A DNA stretch of 57,051 bases from Pseudomonadota bacterium (GTDB lineage: Bacteria > Desulfobacterota > Anaeroferrophillalia > Anaeroferrophillales > Tharpellaceae). Shown piece after piece: positions 34,088 through 42,909 of the stretch (positions are counted from its first letter, which is position 1; each line of letters begins with the position of its first letter). The stretch lies in contig DSCM01000006.1 in assembly GCA_011049115.1 (NCBI GenBank), positions 1-57,051 of the forward strand, read 5' to 3'. Both the position numbers and the translations under genes were made by a program. The notes under the pieces were generated by a model, which had not been told where the DNA came from, ran no database searches, and saw only the letters and a program-made list of their open reading frames with translations.

Positions 34088-35495
34088 CGATAGCTTGATA
34101 GGTCAGATTGAATTTGCCGGTATAAAGGGACCGGGGCCGAAAAATCCGGTTGTTTTTGATATATTCCAGAACCCGGGCGGTCCAGCCGGCCACCCGACTG
34201 ACGGCGAACAGCGGTGTGAACATGGCCGGGTCGATGCCCAGCCGGCTGTAGATCACCCCGGAATAGTAGTCAACATTGGGGAAAATCCCTTTTTCCTGGG
34301 CCAGGGAGGCGATGACTTCTTGTTCAAGTCGCTCGGCGGTGTTGATCAGGTTCTGAATGTCGGCCTGGCAGCCCAGGCAGCGAAATTTCGCCAGGGGGCC
34401 GAGAATCCGGGCCCGGGGGTCATAGGTTTTATAAACCCGGTGACCAAAGCCCGGAATCTTTTGCTTGGCTTTGAAGGCTTCTTTGACCCACTTTTCGACG
34501 TTGTGGGGATGGCCGATTTCCCGCAGGGTGTGCAGAACGCGTTCGTTGGCGCCGCCGTGTAGGGGGCCGTTCAAAGCGGCGATTCCCGAACCCACGGAAA
34601 AATAGATATCGGACATGGTCGAAGCCACCACCATCGAAGCGAAGGTGCTGGCGTTCATGCCGTGGTCGGCGTGTAGGATCAAGGCGACGTCAAGCACGCG
34701 CTCTTCAATCGGGGAGGGCCTTCGGCCGTTCATCATGTAGAAAAGGTTGCCGGCGTGGCTTAAGTCGTTGAGTGGTTCAAACGGCATCAGGCCGTGACGC
34801 AGGCGGGCAATTGCCGCGGTGATGGTCGGGACTCCGGCGATCAGATGATAGCAGGCTTCAAGGCCGCTGGCATCATCCAAGGACGGTTTATCCTTGCGGC
34901 GGCTTTTCTTTTTCTTCTTTTGTTTGAATTCATAGATGGCATGTTCATCCCCGCGAGGCTTGGTTTCCATGCCGATCGAGTCTTCGTCGGCGCTGATCGC
35001 GTCACTGGGATCGGGTTTGGCCTGTTCCTGGTCGCGGTCTGTAAACTCCTGGCGCATGAAAATGGTGCCCATGCGCAAAGCCGCCATGGCGTTCATCTTT
35101 TCGACCGGAAAGCTCATCAGCAGGCGCAGGGTTTTATTCATGTGCCGGTAGTGGATCAGTTTTTGTTCAAATTCCTGCAGCTCCGCAGCGTTCGGCAGAC
35201 AGCCGTGCAGGAGCAGGAAGGAAACCTCTTCGTAGGTCGAGTGTGCGCAAAGATCGAAAATGTCATATCCCCGGTAAGAAAGCTGACCGGCGGTGCCGTT
35301 GACATAGCCGATTTTTGATTCGCAGGCAATCGCGCCTTCCAGGCCGGGGCCAACCTGACAGTCAATGGGCCACTTAGCCGTTTTAGCGCTGGCCGGATGG
35401 CTGTCGATATGGCCGATTTCAGCCCGAGACCGGGCTGCGGCGTCAAGAATCAGTTCGGTGATCTCAGAGGAATCTTGATATCTGCGGCGGTTCAT
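34077..35495 (-). CDS. gltA: Citrate synthase with a charged internal insertion
   Basis: 472 residues. Catalytic landmarks of citrate synthase are present: NGPLHGGANE (oxaloacetate His), LHADHGMNAST (His), PGFGHRVYKTYDPRA (His) and the late FPNVDYYSGVIYSRLGID. It condenses acetyl-CoA with oxaloacetate. It differs from the usual 370-430-residue enzymes by a hydrophilic segment at about residues 150-210, including KQKKKKKSRRKDK, between AALRMGTIFM and ACYHLIAGVPT, where other citrate synthases have a short loop. GGGAGG lies 7 bases before the ATG. A 2-methylcitrate synthase role cannot be excluded. Confidence 0.9.
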   Translation of the reverse strand: MNRRRYQDSSEITELILDAAARSRAEIGHIDSHPASAKTAKWPIDCQVGPGLEGAIACESKIGYVNGTAGQLSYRGYDIFDLCAHSTYEEVSFLLLHGCLPNAAELQEFEQKLIHYRHMNKTLRLLMSFPVEKMNAMAALRMGTIFMRQEFTDRDQEQAKPDPSDAISADEDSIGMETKPRGDEHAIYEFKQKKKKKSRRKDKPSLDDASGLEACYHLIAGVPTITAAIARLRHGLMPFEPLNDLSHAGNLFYMMNGRRPSPIEERVLDVALILHADHGMNASTFASMVVASTMSDIYFSVGSGIAALNGPLHGGANERVLHTLREIGHPHNVEKWVKEAFKAKQKIPGFGHRVYKTYDPRARILGPLAKFRCLGCQADIQNLINTAERLEQEVIASLAQEKGIFPNVDYYSGVIYSRLGIDPAMFTPLFAVSRVAGWTARVLEYIKNNRIFRPRSLYTGKFNLTYQAIDER

Positions 35496-35701
35496 GTTAT
35501 TGCCTCCCGTGAAATATGCTTTGTATGCGAGGCCCCTTGTTCGGCGATTGCTCCTTAAAAAAAGAGCTGTTGGAGATGAGATGAAAGGTCCCGGCGATGT
35601 CTCGGTTGCTTTTTGTAAAGGGGCTGGGAAACGCGGACCGAAGGGTAAACCTATTATATTTTTTAACTTTTTGTCAAGTAAATATTACTTTTTGGATTTT
35701 T

Positions 35702-36622
35702 ATGCAGGCGCTGGAGATAGAAAATCTCAGTAAGAATTATGGTTTGCTGAAGGCTCTTGATGGCGTCAGTCTGAATCTTGCCGCGGGTTCTTTTTTCGCT
35801 CTCCTGGGTCCCAACGGCGCGGGTAAGTCGACCCTGATCAACATCCTTGCCGGGTTAACCCGGGCCAGCTCGGGCCGGGCCCGGGTGCTGGGTTTCGATG
35901 TTCGAAAACAATGGCGTCAAGCCCGCTATAAACTTGGAGTGGTGCCTCAGGAGCTGGCTTATGATCCTTTTTTTACGATTTGGGAGATGTTGACCCTGCA
36001 ATCGGGTTACTTCGGTCTCGGGCGCGCCAATTTCCCCTGGCTTGAAGAACTGCTGGCGGCCCTGGGTCTTGAGGAAAAGGCCCAAACCTCGATGAATCAC
36101 CTTTCCGGAGGGATGAAACGCCGGGTACTGATCGCTCAGGCCCTGGTTCATCGACCGCCGGTAGTTGTCCTGGATGAACCCACGGCCGGGGTCGATGTCG
36201 CTCTTCGGGTTCGGCTCTGGGACTTTATCCGCGGGCTTAACCGCCAGGGGCACACAATTATCCTGACGACTCATTATCTTGAGGAAGCCGAAAAGATGTG
36301 TGAGAAAATTGCGGTCTTAAATTGCGGCTCCCTGGTCGCCTGCGCCGCCAAGGAGGAGCTTTTAAACCGTTATTCCAAACGTCTGCTGCATTTGCAGTTG
36401 ACCCCTGATAGTTGTCGGAAACTGCCGGAAGCCCTGGAAAAAAATCGGGAAAGCGCGGGTGAGGGGGAGCTCCTCTTACGTTTACACCAGGATAAGGATC
36501 AGGTAGGCGCGGTGCTCGCGGCCCTGGATGCGGCCGGGATCAAGTTTTCTGATTTGAGCCTTCATGAAGCCGGACTGGCCGAGGTTTATGCCGAGCTTAC
36601 AACAGGCCGGCCCGATGTTTAA
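35702..36622 (+). CDS. ABC-2 type transporter ATP-binding protein
   Basis: A 306-residue exporter ATPase. Walker A GPNGAGKST, Q-loop VVPQELAYD, signature LSGGMKRR, Walker B VVVLDEPTAGVD and switch His TTHYLEE are all visible, followed by a C-terminal extension of about 90 residues as in drug/polysaccharide/Nod-type exporters. Start taken at 35702 (MQALEIENLSKNYG), the family's usual opening, although no clear Shine-Dalgarno is seen; the frame stays open upstream. It overlaps its permease gene by 8 bases. Confidence 0.92.
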   Translation: MQALEIENLSKNYGLLKALDGVSLNLAAGSFFALLGPNGAGKSTLINILAGLTRASSGRARVLGFDVRKQWRQARYKLGVVPQELAYDPFFTIWEMLTLQSGYFGLGRANFPWLEELLAALGLEEKAQTSMNHLSGGMKRRVLIAQALVHRPPVVVLDEPTAGVDVALRVRLWDFIRGLNRQGHTIILTTHYLEEAEKMCEKIAVLNCGSLVACAAKEELLNRYSKRLLHLQLTPDSCRKLPEALEKNRESAGEGELLLRLHQDKDQVGAVLAALDAAGIKFSDLSLHEAGLAEVYAELTTGRPDV

Positions 36623-37379
36623 CCTGCATGGGTTATATATTCTTTTTGCCCGCGAAGTCTGGCGTTTTCTGAAGGTTTCGATTCAGACCCTGCTGACCCC
36701 GGTGATTACGGTTCTGCTGTACCTGCTGGTTTTCTCCTCCGTGATTGGTGATGGCCGTCAGATGTTGCCGGGAATTGACTATCTGACCTTTCTGGTTCCC
36801 GGCCTGATGGTCATGGCGATGCTGCAGAATGCGTTTGCCAACAGTTCTTCCAGTCTGTTTCAGTCACGACTGAACGGCAATGTGATTTTTGTCCTGCTGG
36901 CTCCGTTTTCCAATTTCGAGCTCTATCTGGCTTTTGTCGGAGCTTCCGTGGTGCGTGGGGTGCTGGTTGGTTTCGGGGTTTGGCTGACGGCCTTGAACTT
37001 TGTTTCGCTAACCCTGCACCATCCCCTGCTAGCCTTGCTGCTGGCCTTTTTCTGCAGCGGCGCCCTGGGCGCCCTGGGCCTGGTGGCGGCCATCATGGCC
37101 GACAAGTGGGATCATATCGCCGCCTTTCAGAATTTTGTCATCGTTCCGTTTTCCTTTCTCAGCGGCGTTTTTTTTGCCCTGGCCGACCTGCCGCCGTTCT
37201 GGCGGCAGGTCTCTTATCTCAATCCTTTTTTTTATCTGGTGGATGGTTTTCGCCGCGCCTGTCTCGGGGTCTCCGAAGTGGGCTTCGGCCCCAGTCTGTT
37301 GGTGGCCCTGGGCTTTTTTCTGTTGAGCTCAACTTGGGCTTTATGGCTTTTGCACAAAGGCTGTAATCTGCGTGGTTAA
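36615..37379 (+). CDS. ABC-2 type transporter permease
   Basis: A 254-residue membrane protein with about six hydrophobic segments (TPVITVLLYLLVFSSVI, FLVPGLMVMAMLQNAF, LLALLLAFFCSGALGALGLVAAIMA, GFFLLSSTWALWLL). The ABC-2 signature is visible as FQNFVIVPFSFLSGVFFALADLPPFWRQVSYLNPF. It forms an exporter with the preceding ATPase; related pairs carry lipids, polysaccharides or drugs. The ATG at 36615 lies inside the end of the ATPase gene (ATGTTTAA), a sign of translational coupling. Confidence 0.92.
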   Translation: MFNLHGLYILFAREVWRFLKVSIQTLLTPVITVLLYLLVFSSVIGDGRQMLPGIDYLTFLVPGLMVMAMLQNAFANSSSSLFQSRLNGNVIFVLLAPFSNFELYLAFVGASVVRGVLVGFGVWLTALNFVSLTLHHPLLALLLAFFCSGALGALGLVAAIMADKWDHIAAFQNFVIVPFSFLSGVFFALADLPPFWRQVSYLNPFFYLVDGFRRACLGVSEVGFGPSLLVALGFFLLSSTWALWLLHKGCNLRG

Positions 37380-37425
37380 AATCTTCAGGTTGTGGGCTTT
37401 GTTCCCTCGGAACCTAGGTTGAGCC

Positions 37426-40032
37426 TCAATCGGTGGCAAAGATTAAGTTGCCACCTTCGGCCGCAACCCTGACCCGATCGCCTTCCTTGATTGCGCCGCT
37501 CATCAGTTGATAGGCGAGAGGGGTTTCCAGTTGATTCTGCATGGCCCTTTTCAGAGGGCGGGCGCCGAAAGCCGGGTCGTAGCCGACCTCGGCGATAAAG
37601 CGCCGGGCCCCGGCGTCGAGTTCCAGGTGGATCTGTTTTTCCGCCAGGCGTTTTTCCAGAAGTTTGAGCTGGATGGTGATGATCTTTTCCAGATCTTCGC
37701 GACGCAGGGCGTGGAAAACGACAATGTCGTCAACGCGGTTGAGAAATTCAGGGCTAAACTGAGCTTTCAGAGTTTCCATGACCATTCTCTGCATGACGGA
37801 AAAGCTTTCGTCCGACTCTTCCTGTTGCAGGCCTTCGAGAATATAATGACTGCCGAGGTTGGAGGTCATGATAATCACGGTATTCTTGAAATCAACCACC
37901 CGGCCGTGAGAATCGGTCAGGCGGCCATCATCGAGAACCTGTAGGAGAAGGTTGAAAACATCGTTGTGGGCTTTTTCGATTTCATCAAAGAGGATCACCG
38001 AATAGGGTTTGCGCCGCACCGCTTCAGTCAGTTGTCCGCCTTCGTCATAGCCGATGTAACCCGGAGGCGCCCCGATCAGGCGGGAAACCGCGTGTTTTTC
38101 CATGTATTCGGACATATCGATTCGGGTCATGTTATTTTCGTTATCAAAAAGAAATTCGGCCAAGGCGCGGGCTAATTCGGTTTTTCCGACTCCGGTCGGG
38201 CCCAGGAAAATGAAACTGCCCAGCGGGCGCCGGGGGTCGTTGATGCCGGCTCGGGCCCGAACCACGGCATCGGCCACCGAGGTTACCGCAGCCTCCTGGC
38301 CGATGACCCGCTGATGGAGATGGTCGCTCAGATGAATCAGCTTTTCCCGTTCGCCTTGCAGGAGCTTGCTGACCGGAATTGAAGTCCAGCGGCTGATGAT
38401 GGTGGCGATATCCTCTTCATCGACTACCTCTTTCAGCAGACTGCCGCCGTCAGCCTGGTTTTCGCTGATTTTCTGCTGAGCGCTTTCGCGCTCCCGCTCA
38501 AGGCGCGCTAGACGGTCATATTTTAGTTCGGCTGCCTTGTTGAGGTCGTAACTGCGTTCGGCCTTTTCAATCTCCAGTTTGACCGCCTCGATCTGCTGGC
38601 CGATTTCTCGCAGGCGTCCAATCTGTTCTTTTTCCAGTTGCCAACGGGCGGTTAGGGTTTTGCTCTTGAGCCGATAGTCGGCAAGTTCCTTTTCGAGCTT
38701 CTCCAGGCGCTGGCGCGAGGCCTGGTCCTGTTCTTTTTTTAGGGCTTCCCGCTCGATTTCAAGCTGCATGATTTTACGGGTAACCTCGTCCAGCTCACTC
38801 GGCAGGCTGTCGATTTCGGTGCGCAGCCGGGCTCCGGCTTCATCGACCAGATCAATGGCCTTGTCCGGGAGAAAACGGTCGCTGATATAGCGGTGGGAAA
38901 GCACCGCCGCCGCCACCAAGGCGGCGTCCTTGATGCGAATTCCGTGATGTACTTCATAGCGTTCCTTGAGGCCTCTGAGGATGGAAATCGTATCGGCAAC
39001 GTTGGGCTGGTCGACGAAAACCGGCTGGAAGCGTCGTTCCAGGGCGGCGTCTTTTTCAATATAGAGACGATATTCATTCAGGGTCGTGGCTCCGACGCAA
39101 TGGAGTTCGCCTCGGGCCAGCATCGGTTTTAAAAGATTGCCGGCATCCATTGAACCTTCGGTTTTGCCGGCTCCGACCACGGTGTGCAGCTCGTCGATAA
39201 AAAGAATGATTTTGCCGGCTGCCTCCTTGACTTCCTTGAGCACTGCTTTTAGCCGTTCTTCAAATTCACCGCGAAATTTGGCTCCGGCAATCAAGGAGCC
39301 CATGTCGAGTGAGATCAGGCGTTTGTTTTTCAGGTTTTCAGGGACATCCTGAACAAAGATTCTCTGGGCCAGGCCTTCGACGATTGCGGTCTTGCCGACC
39401 CCGGGTTCGCCGATCAGGACCGGGTTGTTTTTAGTCCGCCGCGAGAGCACCTGAATAACCCGGCGGATTTCTTCATCGCGGCCGATGACCGGATCAAGTT
39501 TGTCCTGGGCCGCGGCTTTGGTCAGATCAATACCGTATTTTTCCAGGGCCTGATAGGTGCCTTCCGGGTTCTGTGAGGTTACCCGCTGATGGCCGCGGAC
39601 TTCAGTCAGGACCGAGAGCAGCTTGTCGCGGGTCAGACCAAAGCTTTGCAGTAGTTTGGCCAGGGGGTCTCCGGCGACCGCGACCTGAGCCAGCAGAAGA
39701 TGTTCGACGCTGACATACTCATCCTTGAACTGCGTGGCTTCATCCTTGGCCTTGACAAAGAGTTGACCCAGGCGCGAACTCATATACAGCTGGCCACTAC
39801 CGGTTCCGGTCACGGGCGGGATTTTGGCAAGCTGTTCTTCCAGAGACTTTTCCAGGGCGGTGGGAGCGATCCCGATCTTTTCCACGATGCGGGGAATCAA
39901 ACCCTCGCTTTGTTGCAGCAGGGCAAGAAGCAGATGTTCGTTGTCGATCTGCTGGTGCCGGCGGCGCAAGGCCTGTTCCTGCGCGGCGACCACCGCTTCC
40001 TGGGTTTTTTCGGTAAATTTGCTGCTATCCAT
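37426..40032 (-). CDS. clpB: ATP-dependent disaggregase ClpB
   Basis: 868 residues. N domain with the two Clp_N repeats ([25 protein letters not shown]), NBD1 with [13 protein letters not shown] and [20 protein letters not shown], a coiled-coil M domain (about residues 400-530), NBD2 with [19 protein letters not shown] and LFDEIEKAH, and the C-terminal D2-small domain. It works with DnaK to solubilise aggregates. The M domain separates it from ClpA/ClpC. Start at 40032 is set by GGAGG 8 bases upstream. Confidence 0.97.
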   Translation of the reverse strand: MDSSKFTEKTQEAVVAAQEQALRRRHQQIDNEHLLLALLQQSEGLIPRIVEKIGIAPTALEKSLEEQLAKIPPVTGTGSGQLYMSSRLGQLFVKAKDEATQFKDEYVSVEHLLLAQVAVAGDPLAKLLQSFGLTRDKLLSVLTEVRGHQRVTSQNPEGTYQALEKYGIDLTKAAAQDKLDPVIGRDEEIRRVIQVLSRRTKNNPVLIGEPGVGKTAIVEGLAQRIFVQDVPENLKNKRLISLDMGSLIAGAKFRGEFEERLKAVLKEVKEAAGKIILFIDELHTVVGAGKTEGSMDAGNLLKPMLARGELHCVGATTLNEYRLYIEKDAALERRFQPVFVDQPNVADTISILRGLKERYEVHHGIRIKDAALVAAAVLSHRYISDRFLPDKAIDLVDEAGARLRTEIDSLPSELDEVTRKIMQLEIEREALKKEQDQASRQRLEKLEKELADYRLKSKTLTARWQLEKEQIGRLREIGQQIEAVKLEIEKAERSYDLNKAAELKYDRLARLERERESAQQKISENQADGGSLLKEVVDEEDIATIISRWTSIPVSKLLQGEREKLIHLSDHLHQRVIGQEAAVTSVADAVVRARAGINDPRRPLGSFIFLGPTGVGKTELARALAEFLFDNENNMTRIDMSEYMEKHAVSRLIGAPPGYIGYDEGGQLTEAVRRKPYSVILFDEIEKAHNDVFNLLLQVLDDGRLTDSHGRVVDFKNTVIIMTSNLGSHYILEGLQQEESDESFSVMQRMVMETLKAQFSPEFLNRVDDIVVFHALRREDLEKIITIQLKLLEKRLAEKQIHLELDAGARRFIAEVGYDPAFGARPLKRAMQNQLETPLAYQLMSGAIKEGDRVRVAAEGGNLIFATD

Positions 40033-40140
40033 AGGGTAATCCTCCATAGATTTGTTTGCTTCTAGCTGGAATCAATTCATCTTTATAAGACAAATATTGT
40101 ATTATTCAGAGCTTGACTCTTAATAAACTCGTTTTCTTTA

Positions 40141-40168
40141 ATAGTAATGATTAATTTGGGGCTGTCAA
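40141..40168 (-). promoter_or_regulatory. Candidate sigma-70-type promoter of clpB
   Basis: On the minus strand TTGACA (40168-40163) and TACTAT (40146-40141) are 16 bases apart, with an AT-rich leader of about 100 bases. I see no CIRCE element, so heat-shock control through HrcA is not supported; a sigma-32 fit is poor. Confidence 0.4.
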
Positions 40169-40238
40169 GGGTGGGGCAGGGACGTCCACGACGCTCGCGT
40201 GACAGGCCCTGTTCGAGAACCTGCCGCGCGGGGGCTAA

Positions 40239-40276
40239 CAAAAACTTTGCTCAGGCGGGGCGGCCAGCCTGAGCAA
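40239..40276 (-). terminator. Terminator after the SIMPL-domain gene
   Basis: TTGCTCAGGC (40247-40256) pairs perfectly with GCCTGAGCAA (40267-40276) around a 10-base loop; on the minus strand the stem runs into AGTTTTTG. Confidence 0.78.
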
Positions 40277-40309
40277 ATGAGGAAAACGTGAGGCCGGCTG
40301 CGACTTAGC

Positions 40310-41029
40310 TTAATCGGAAAGGTAGTACTCAACCGTGGAGACGACGCGAATTCGTTTGATGAAGGGCGTGCTGCGGTCCCGGTCGCTGATGCTGAATTGA
40401 CCTTGAGAGGCGCTTTTTATCTTGCCCAGTTTACTCTGGGAATCCAGGGCGAATTTCAAGGCGACATCCCGCGCCTTGCGAGTGGCTTCCTCGATCATGG
40501 CCGGCTTGATTTCATTCAGGCGGGAAAAAATATATTCCGGTCGGGCATCGTAGTCTTCGTTGCTGAAGGCGATGCCTTGTCGGCCGAGTTCGACCAGTTT
40601 GGCCATGGCCTGGCGAATATTGTCGACCTTGCTGGAATAAACGGTCACGGTTTGAATGGCGCTGTAGCGAAACTGGGCCGGGGCTGAGTTGCCATAACGC
40701 TGGGCCGATTTGTCGGTGACCGTTGGGGGATGGATTGAAATTTCAGTTTCCTTGATTCCTTTGCCCAGAAGAAAGCCTTTTATCTTTTCGGCGTTGTCGG
40801 TGATGGTCTGGTAAAGCTGCTGCAGGTCGTTGTCGGCCGCAGTGAACTGGATCGGCCAGATCACGGTGTCGGCCGGATATTCCTGCTCGGAAAGACCTTT
40901 AACCGTAACGCTGCGTTCCCTTTCTTTTACGGTCAAGGCGGCATTGCCGAGCAGGTAGCCGAGAGCGGTCAGGCCGCAGAACATTGAGAGACCGATGATC
41001 AGGGCCCAGGTCTTACTATTTTCCTTCAT
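40310..41029 (-). CDS. SIMPL-domain (DUF541) exported protein
   Basis: A 239-residue protein with one N-terminal hydrophobic segment (WALIIGLSMFCGLTALGYLLG) that may be a signal anchor, then a SIMPL/DUF541 domain: TVKGLSEQEYPADTVIWPI, then KGIKETEISIHPPTV, FRYSAIQTVTVYSSKVDNI and a final RVVSTVEYYL. Family members (YggE type) sit in the periplasm or envelope and are linked to oxidative stress, but the molecular activity is unknown. Start at 41029 because GGAGG lies 5 bases upstream. It is a single-gene unit, divergent from malate dehydrogenase. Confidence 0.85.
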   Translation of the reverse strand: MKENSKTWALIIGLSMFCGLTALGYLLGNAALTVKERERSVTVKGLSEQEYPADTVIWPIQFTAADNDLQQLYQTITDNAEKIKGFLLGKGIKETEISIHPPTVTDKSAQRYGNSAPAQFRYSAIQTVTVYSSKVDNIRQAMAKLVELGRQGIAFSNEDYDARPEYIFSRLNEIKPAMIEEATRKARDVALKFALDSQSKLGKIKSASQGQFSISDRDRSTPFIKRIRVVSTVEYYLSD

Positions 41030-41349
41030 GGTTTCCTCCGGGGTGAAATGAATCAGGGATTGCTTCTGGCCAAAGCTTCTGGCCAAAGGCTTAGGTTGTT
41101 AGTTACGATGAAGAGGAAGAGCTTTTCACTGGGGTCTAATGATTGAGCGCCCGCCTGTCAAATAAAAATCCTGATTATATATTTTGCTTGACATTTTTGG
41201 GCTCCTTGCATACTGTATACACTTGTTTGGCGGTCGTCGGTTGTGCTCGAAGCCTTATCTGTCTGCGGTTTCGCCGAAGATGTAGAAAATAGAGGGTTGG
41301 TTTTGAACTTTCAGCAGCAGGATCTGGATTGATCCCGGAGGGAGAAAAG
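41030..41349. other. Divergent intergenic region between SIMPL gene and mdh
   Basis: This 320-base region contains the mdh promoter and the ACTGTATAC element. I see no other feature; the promoter of the SIMPL gene is not obvious. Confidence 0.5.
41188..41216 (+). promoter_or_regulatory. Candidate mdh promoter with overlapping operator-like motif
   Basis: TTGACA (41188-41193) and TACTGT (41211-41216) are 17 bases apart. The -10 box runs into TGTATACA, a palindrome whose flanks give ACTGTATAC, shared with the palindrome at 9167-9206. CCTTG also precedes the core at both sites. Confidence 0.45.
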
Positions 41350-42336
41350 ATGAAAAGAGCGAAAATTGCATTGATTGGTGGTGGTCAGATCGGGGGTGTT
41401 CTGGCTCAGTTGTGCGCCCAGAGAGAGCTTGGCGATGTGGTTCTTTTTGATATCGTCGAAGGCTTGCCGCAGGGGAAAATGCTGGACCTGGCCGAGGTGG
41501 CCCGGATCGATCAGTTTGATGTCGAGCTCAAGGGCACCAACAGCTATGGCGATATTGCCGGAGCCGATGTGGTTATCGTCACCGCCGGCCTGCCCCGCAA
41601 GCCGGGGATGAGTCGCGATGATCTGCTCGAAATCAACGCCAAGATTATGAAACAGGTGGCGGAAGGTATCAGGGATTATGCTCCGGAGGCCTTTGTCATT
41701 ATTATTTCCAATCCTCTGGATGCGATGGTGACCTTGTGTCAGAAGATTACCGGTTTTCCGTCGAATCGGGTTGTCGGCCAAGCAGGAGTGCTTGATTCCA
41801 ACCGTTTCTGTTCTTTTATAGCCTGGGAACTGGGGGTTTCGGTGCGCGATGTCAACGCCATGGTCCTCGGCGGGCATGGTGATACCATGGTGCCGATTGT
41901 CCGTTACGCCAATGTCAACGGGGTCCCGGTCATGGAACAGCTGGTGCGCAAATATAACGGCGACGAAAACAAGGCGCGGGCGGTGATGGCGGCCATGGTG
42001 GAACGCACTAAGATGGCTGGCGGCGAGGTGGTCAAACTGCTGGGTAACGGTTCCGCCTTCTACAGTCCGGCCTCTTCGGCGATTGCCATGGCCGAAGCCT
42101 TTTTGCGCGACCAGAAACGGGTCCTGCCGGTCTGCGCCCTGCTGCGGGGAGAATTCGGAGTCGAAAATTATTATGTCGGCGTTCCTTGTGTCCTGGGGGC
42201 GCAAGGGGTCGAGAGAATTGTCGAGTTCGAGCTCAGTCCGGAGGAACGGGAAATGTTTGATAACTCGGTGGCCGCCGTCAAAAAGCTGATTGATGAACTG
42301 CCGAGCATCCTGCCCGAGATGGCTGATCTGTTTTAA
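41350..42336 (+). CDS. mdh: Malate dehydrogenase (LDH-like type)
   Basis: A 328-residue NAD-dependent enzyme of the LDH/MDH fold that interconverts malate and oxaloacetate. Motifs: [19 protein letters not shown] (NAD site), [16 protein letters not shown], the substrate-specificity loop [14 protein letters not shown] with the Arg pair typical of malate rather than lactate, [10 protein letters not shown], catalytic His in [23 protein letters not shown] precedes the ATG at 41350. With citrate synthase (34 kb) and the pyruvate-type carboxyltransferase (9 kb) it makes up part of C4 metabolism in this window. Confidence 0.96.
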   Translation: MKRAKIALIGGGQIGGVLAQLCAQRELGDVVLFDIVEGLPQGKMLDLAEVARIDQFDVELKGTNSYGDIAGADVVIVTAGLPRKPGMSRDDLLEINAKIMKQVAEGIRDYAPEAFVIIISNPLDAMVTLCQKITGFPSNRVVGQAGVLDSNRFCSFIAWELGVSVRDVNAMVLGGHGDTMVPIVRYANVNGVPVMEQLVRKYNGDENKARAVMAAMVERTKMAGGEVVKLLGNGSAFYSPASSAIAMAEAFLRDQKRVLPVCALLRGEFGVENYYVGVPCVLGAQGVERIVEFELSPEEREMFDNSVAAVKKLIDELPSILPEMADLF

Positions 42337-42360
42337 ATAACGATTAAACAATTTTTATGG

Positions 42361-42404
42361 AATGAGGGTTCCTTGAAGGCTTTCGAACTCAAGGAACCCT
42401 CATT
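42361..42404. terminator. Bidirectional terminator between mdh and cheW
   Basis: A perfect 16-bp stem, AATGAGGGTTCCTTGA (42361-42376) with its complement at 42389-42404, around a 12-base loop. It lies between the convergent ends of mdh (+) and the cheW remnant (-), and A/T tracts flank both sides. Confidence 0.8.
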
Positions 42405-42408
42405 GATT

Positions 42409-42880
42409 TTACTCTGCCGTTCCCACTAACTCCTCGTGGTCGATGACCTTGTCGATATCGAGGAGAATCTTAACCCCGTTTCCGTATTTAGCCAACCCGA
42501 GAGTATACTGTTTATGCAGTGAGGTCTGCATCGTTGGACTCGGTTCAACCTCATCTCCTTTAAGATTGATGACTTCGGAAACCCCATCAATAATCAGGCC
42601 CACCAGGGTTTGATTGTGCTCCTGGTTTTCCGCCAGTGGGGGTGGCCGGTTCGAGATCGAATTTCAGACGAAGATCGATAACCGGAATCACTTTGCCCCG
42701 CAGATTAATGACGCCCTTGACATATTCAGGAGTTTGCGGCAGGACCGTGATCGGCAGAATGCCGATGATCTCTTTGATCTTCATGATGCTGATGCCGTAT
42801 TCCTCGCCGGCCAGGGAAAAGGTCAGAAATTTTTGCGGACCAAGGCCGGAGAGGCTGTTTTCTGCGGTAGTTTTAGTCAT
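42409..42880 (-). pseudogene. cheW: CheW-like chemotaxis coupling protein, frameshifted
   Basis: The first part (from 42880) reads FLTFSLAGEEYGISIMKIKEIIG, LPQTPEYVKGVINLRGKVIPVIDLRLKF, a clear CheW fold. The rest, in another frame down to 42409, supplies GLIIDGVSEVINLKGDEVEPSP and LGLAKYGNGVKILLDIDKVI. The two join if one G is removed from the run of five at 42638-42642. The restored protein would be about 156 residues, normal for CheW, which couples receptors to CheA. It begins 29 bases after the chemoreceptor gene, so the two form a unit. Error and decay are both possible. Confidence 0.8.
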
Positions 42881-42909
42881 CTTGATAACTCCATGATTAA
42901 TGGTGGTCC

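Noticed and set aside
40033-40309. Heat-shock element (CIRCE or sigma-32 promoter) before clpB
   Set aside because: No CIRCE inverted repeat was found and the best sigma-32 match is poor; a sigma-70-type promoter fits better.
41311-42351. A 346-codon minus-strand frame opposite mdh
   Set aside because: It mirrors the mdh coding region almost exactly and shows no domain.
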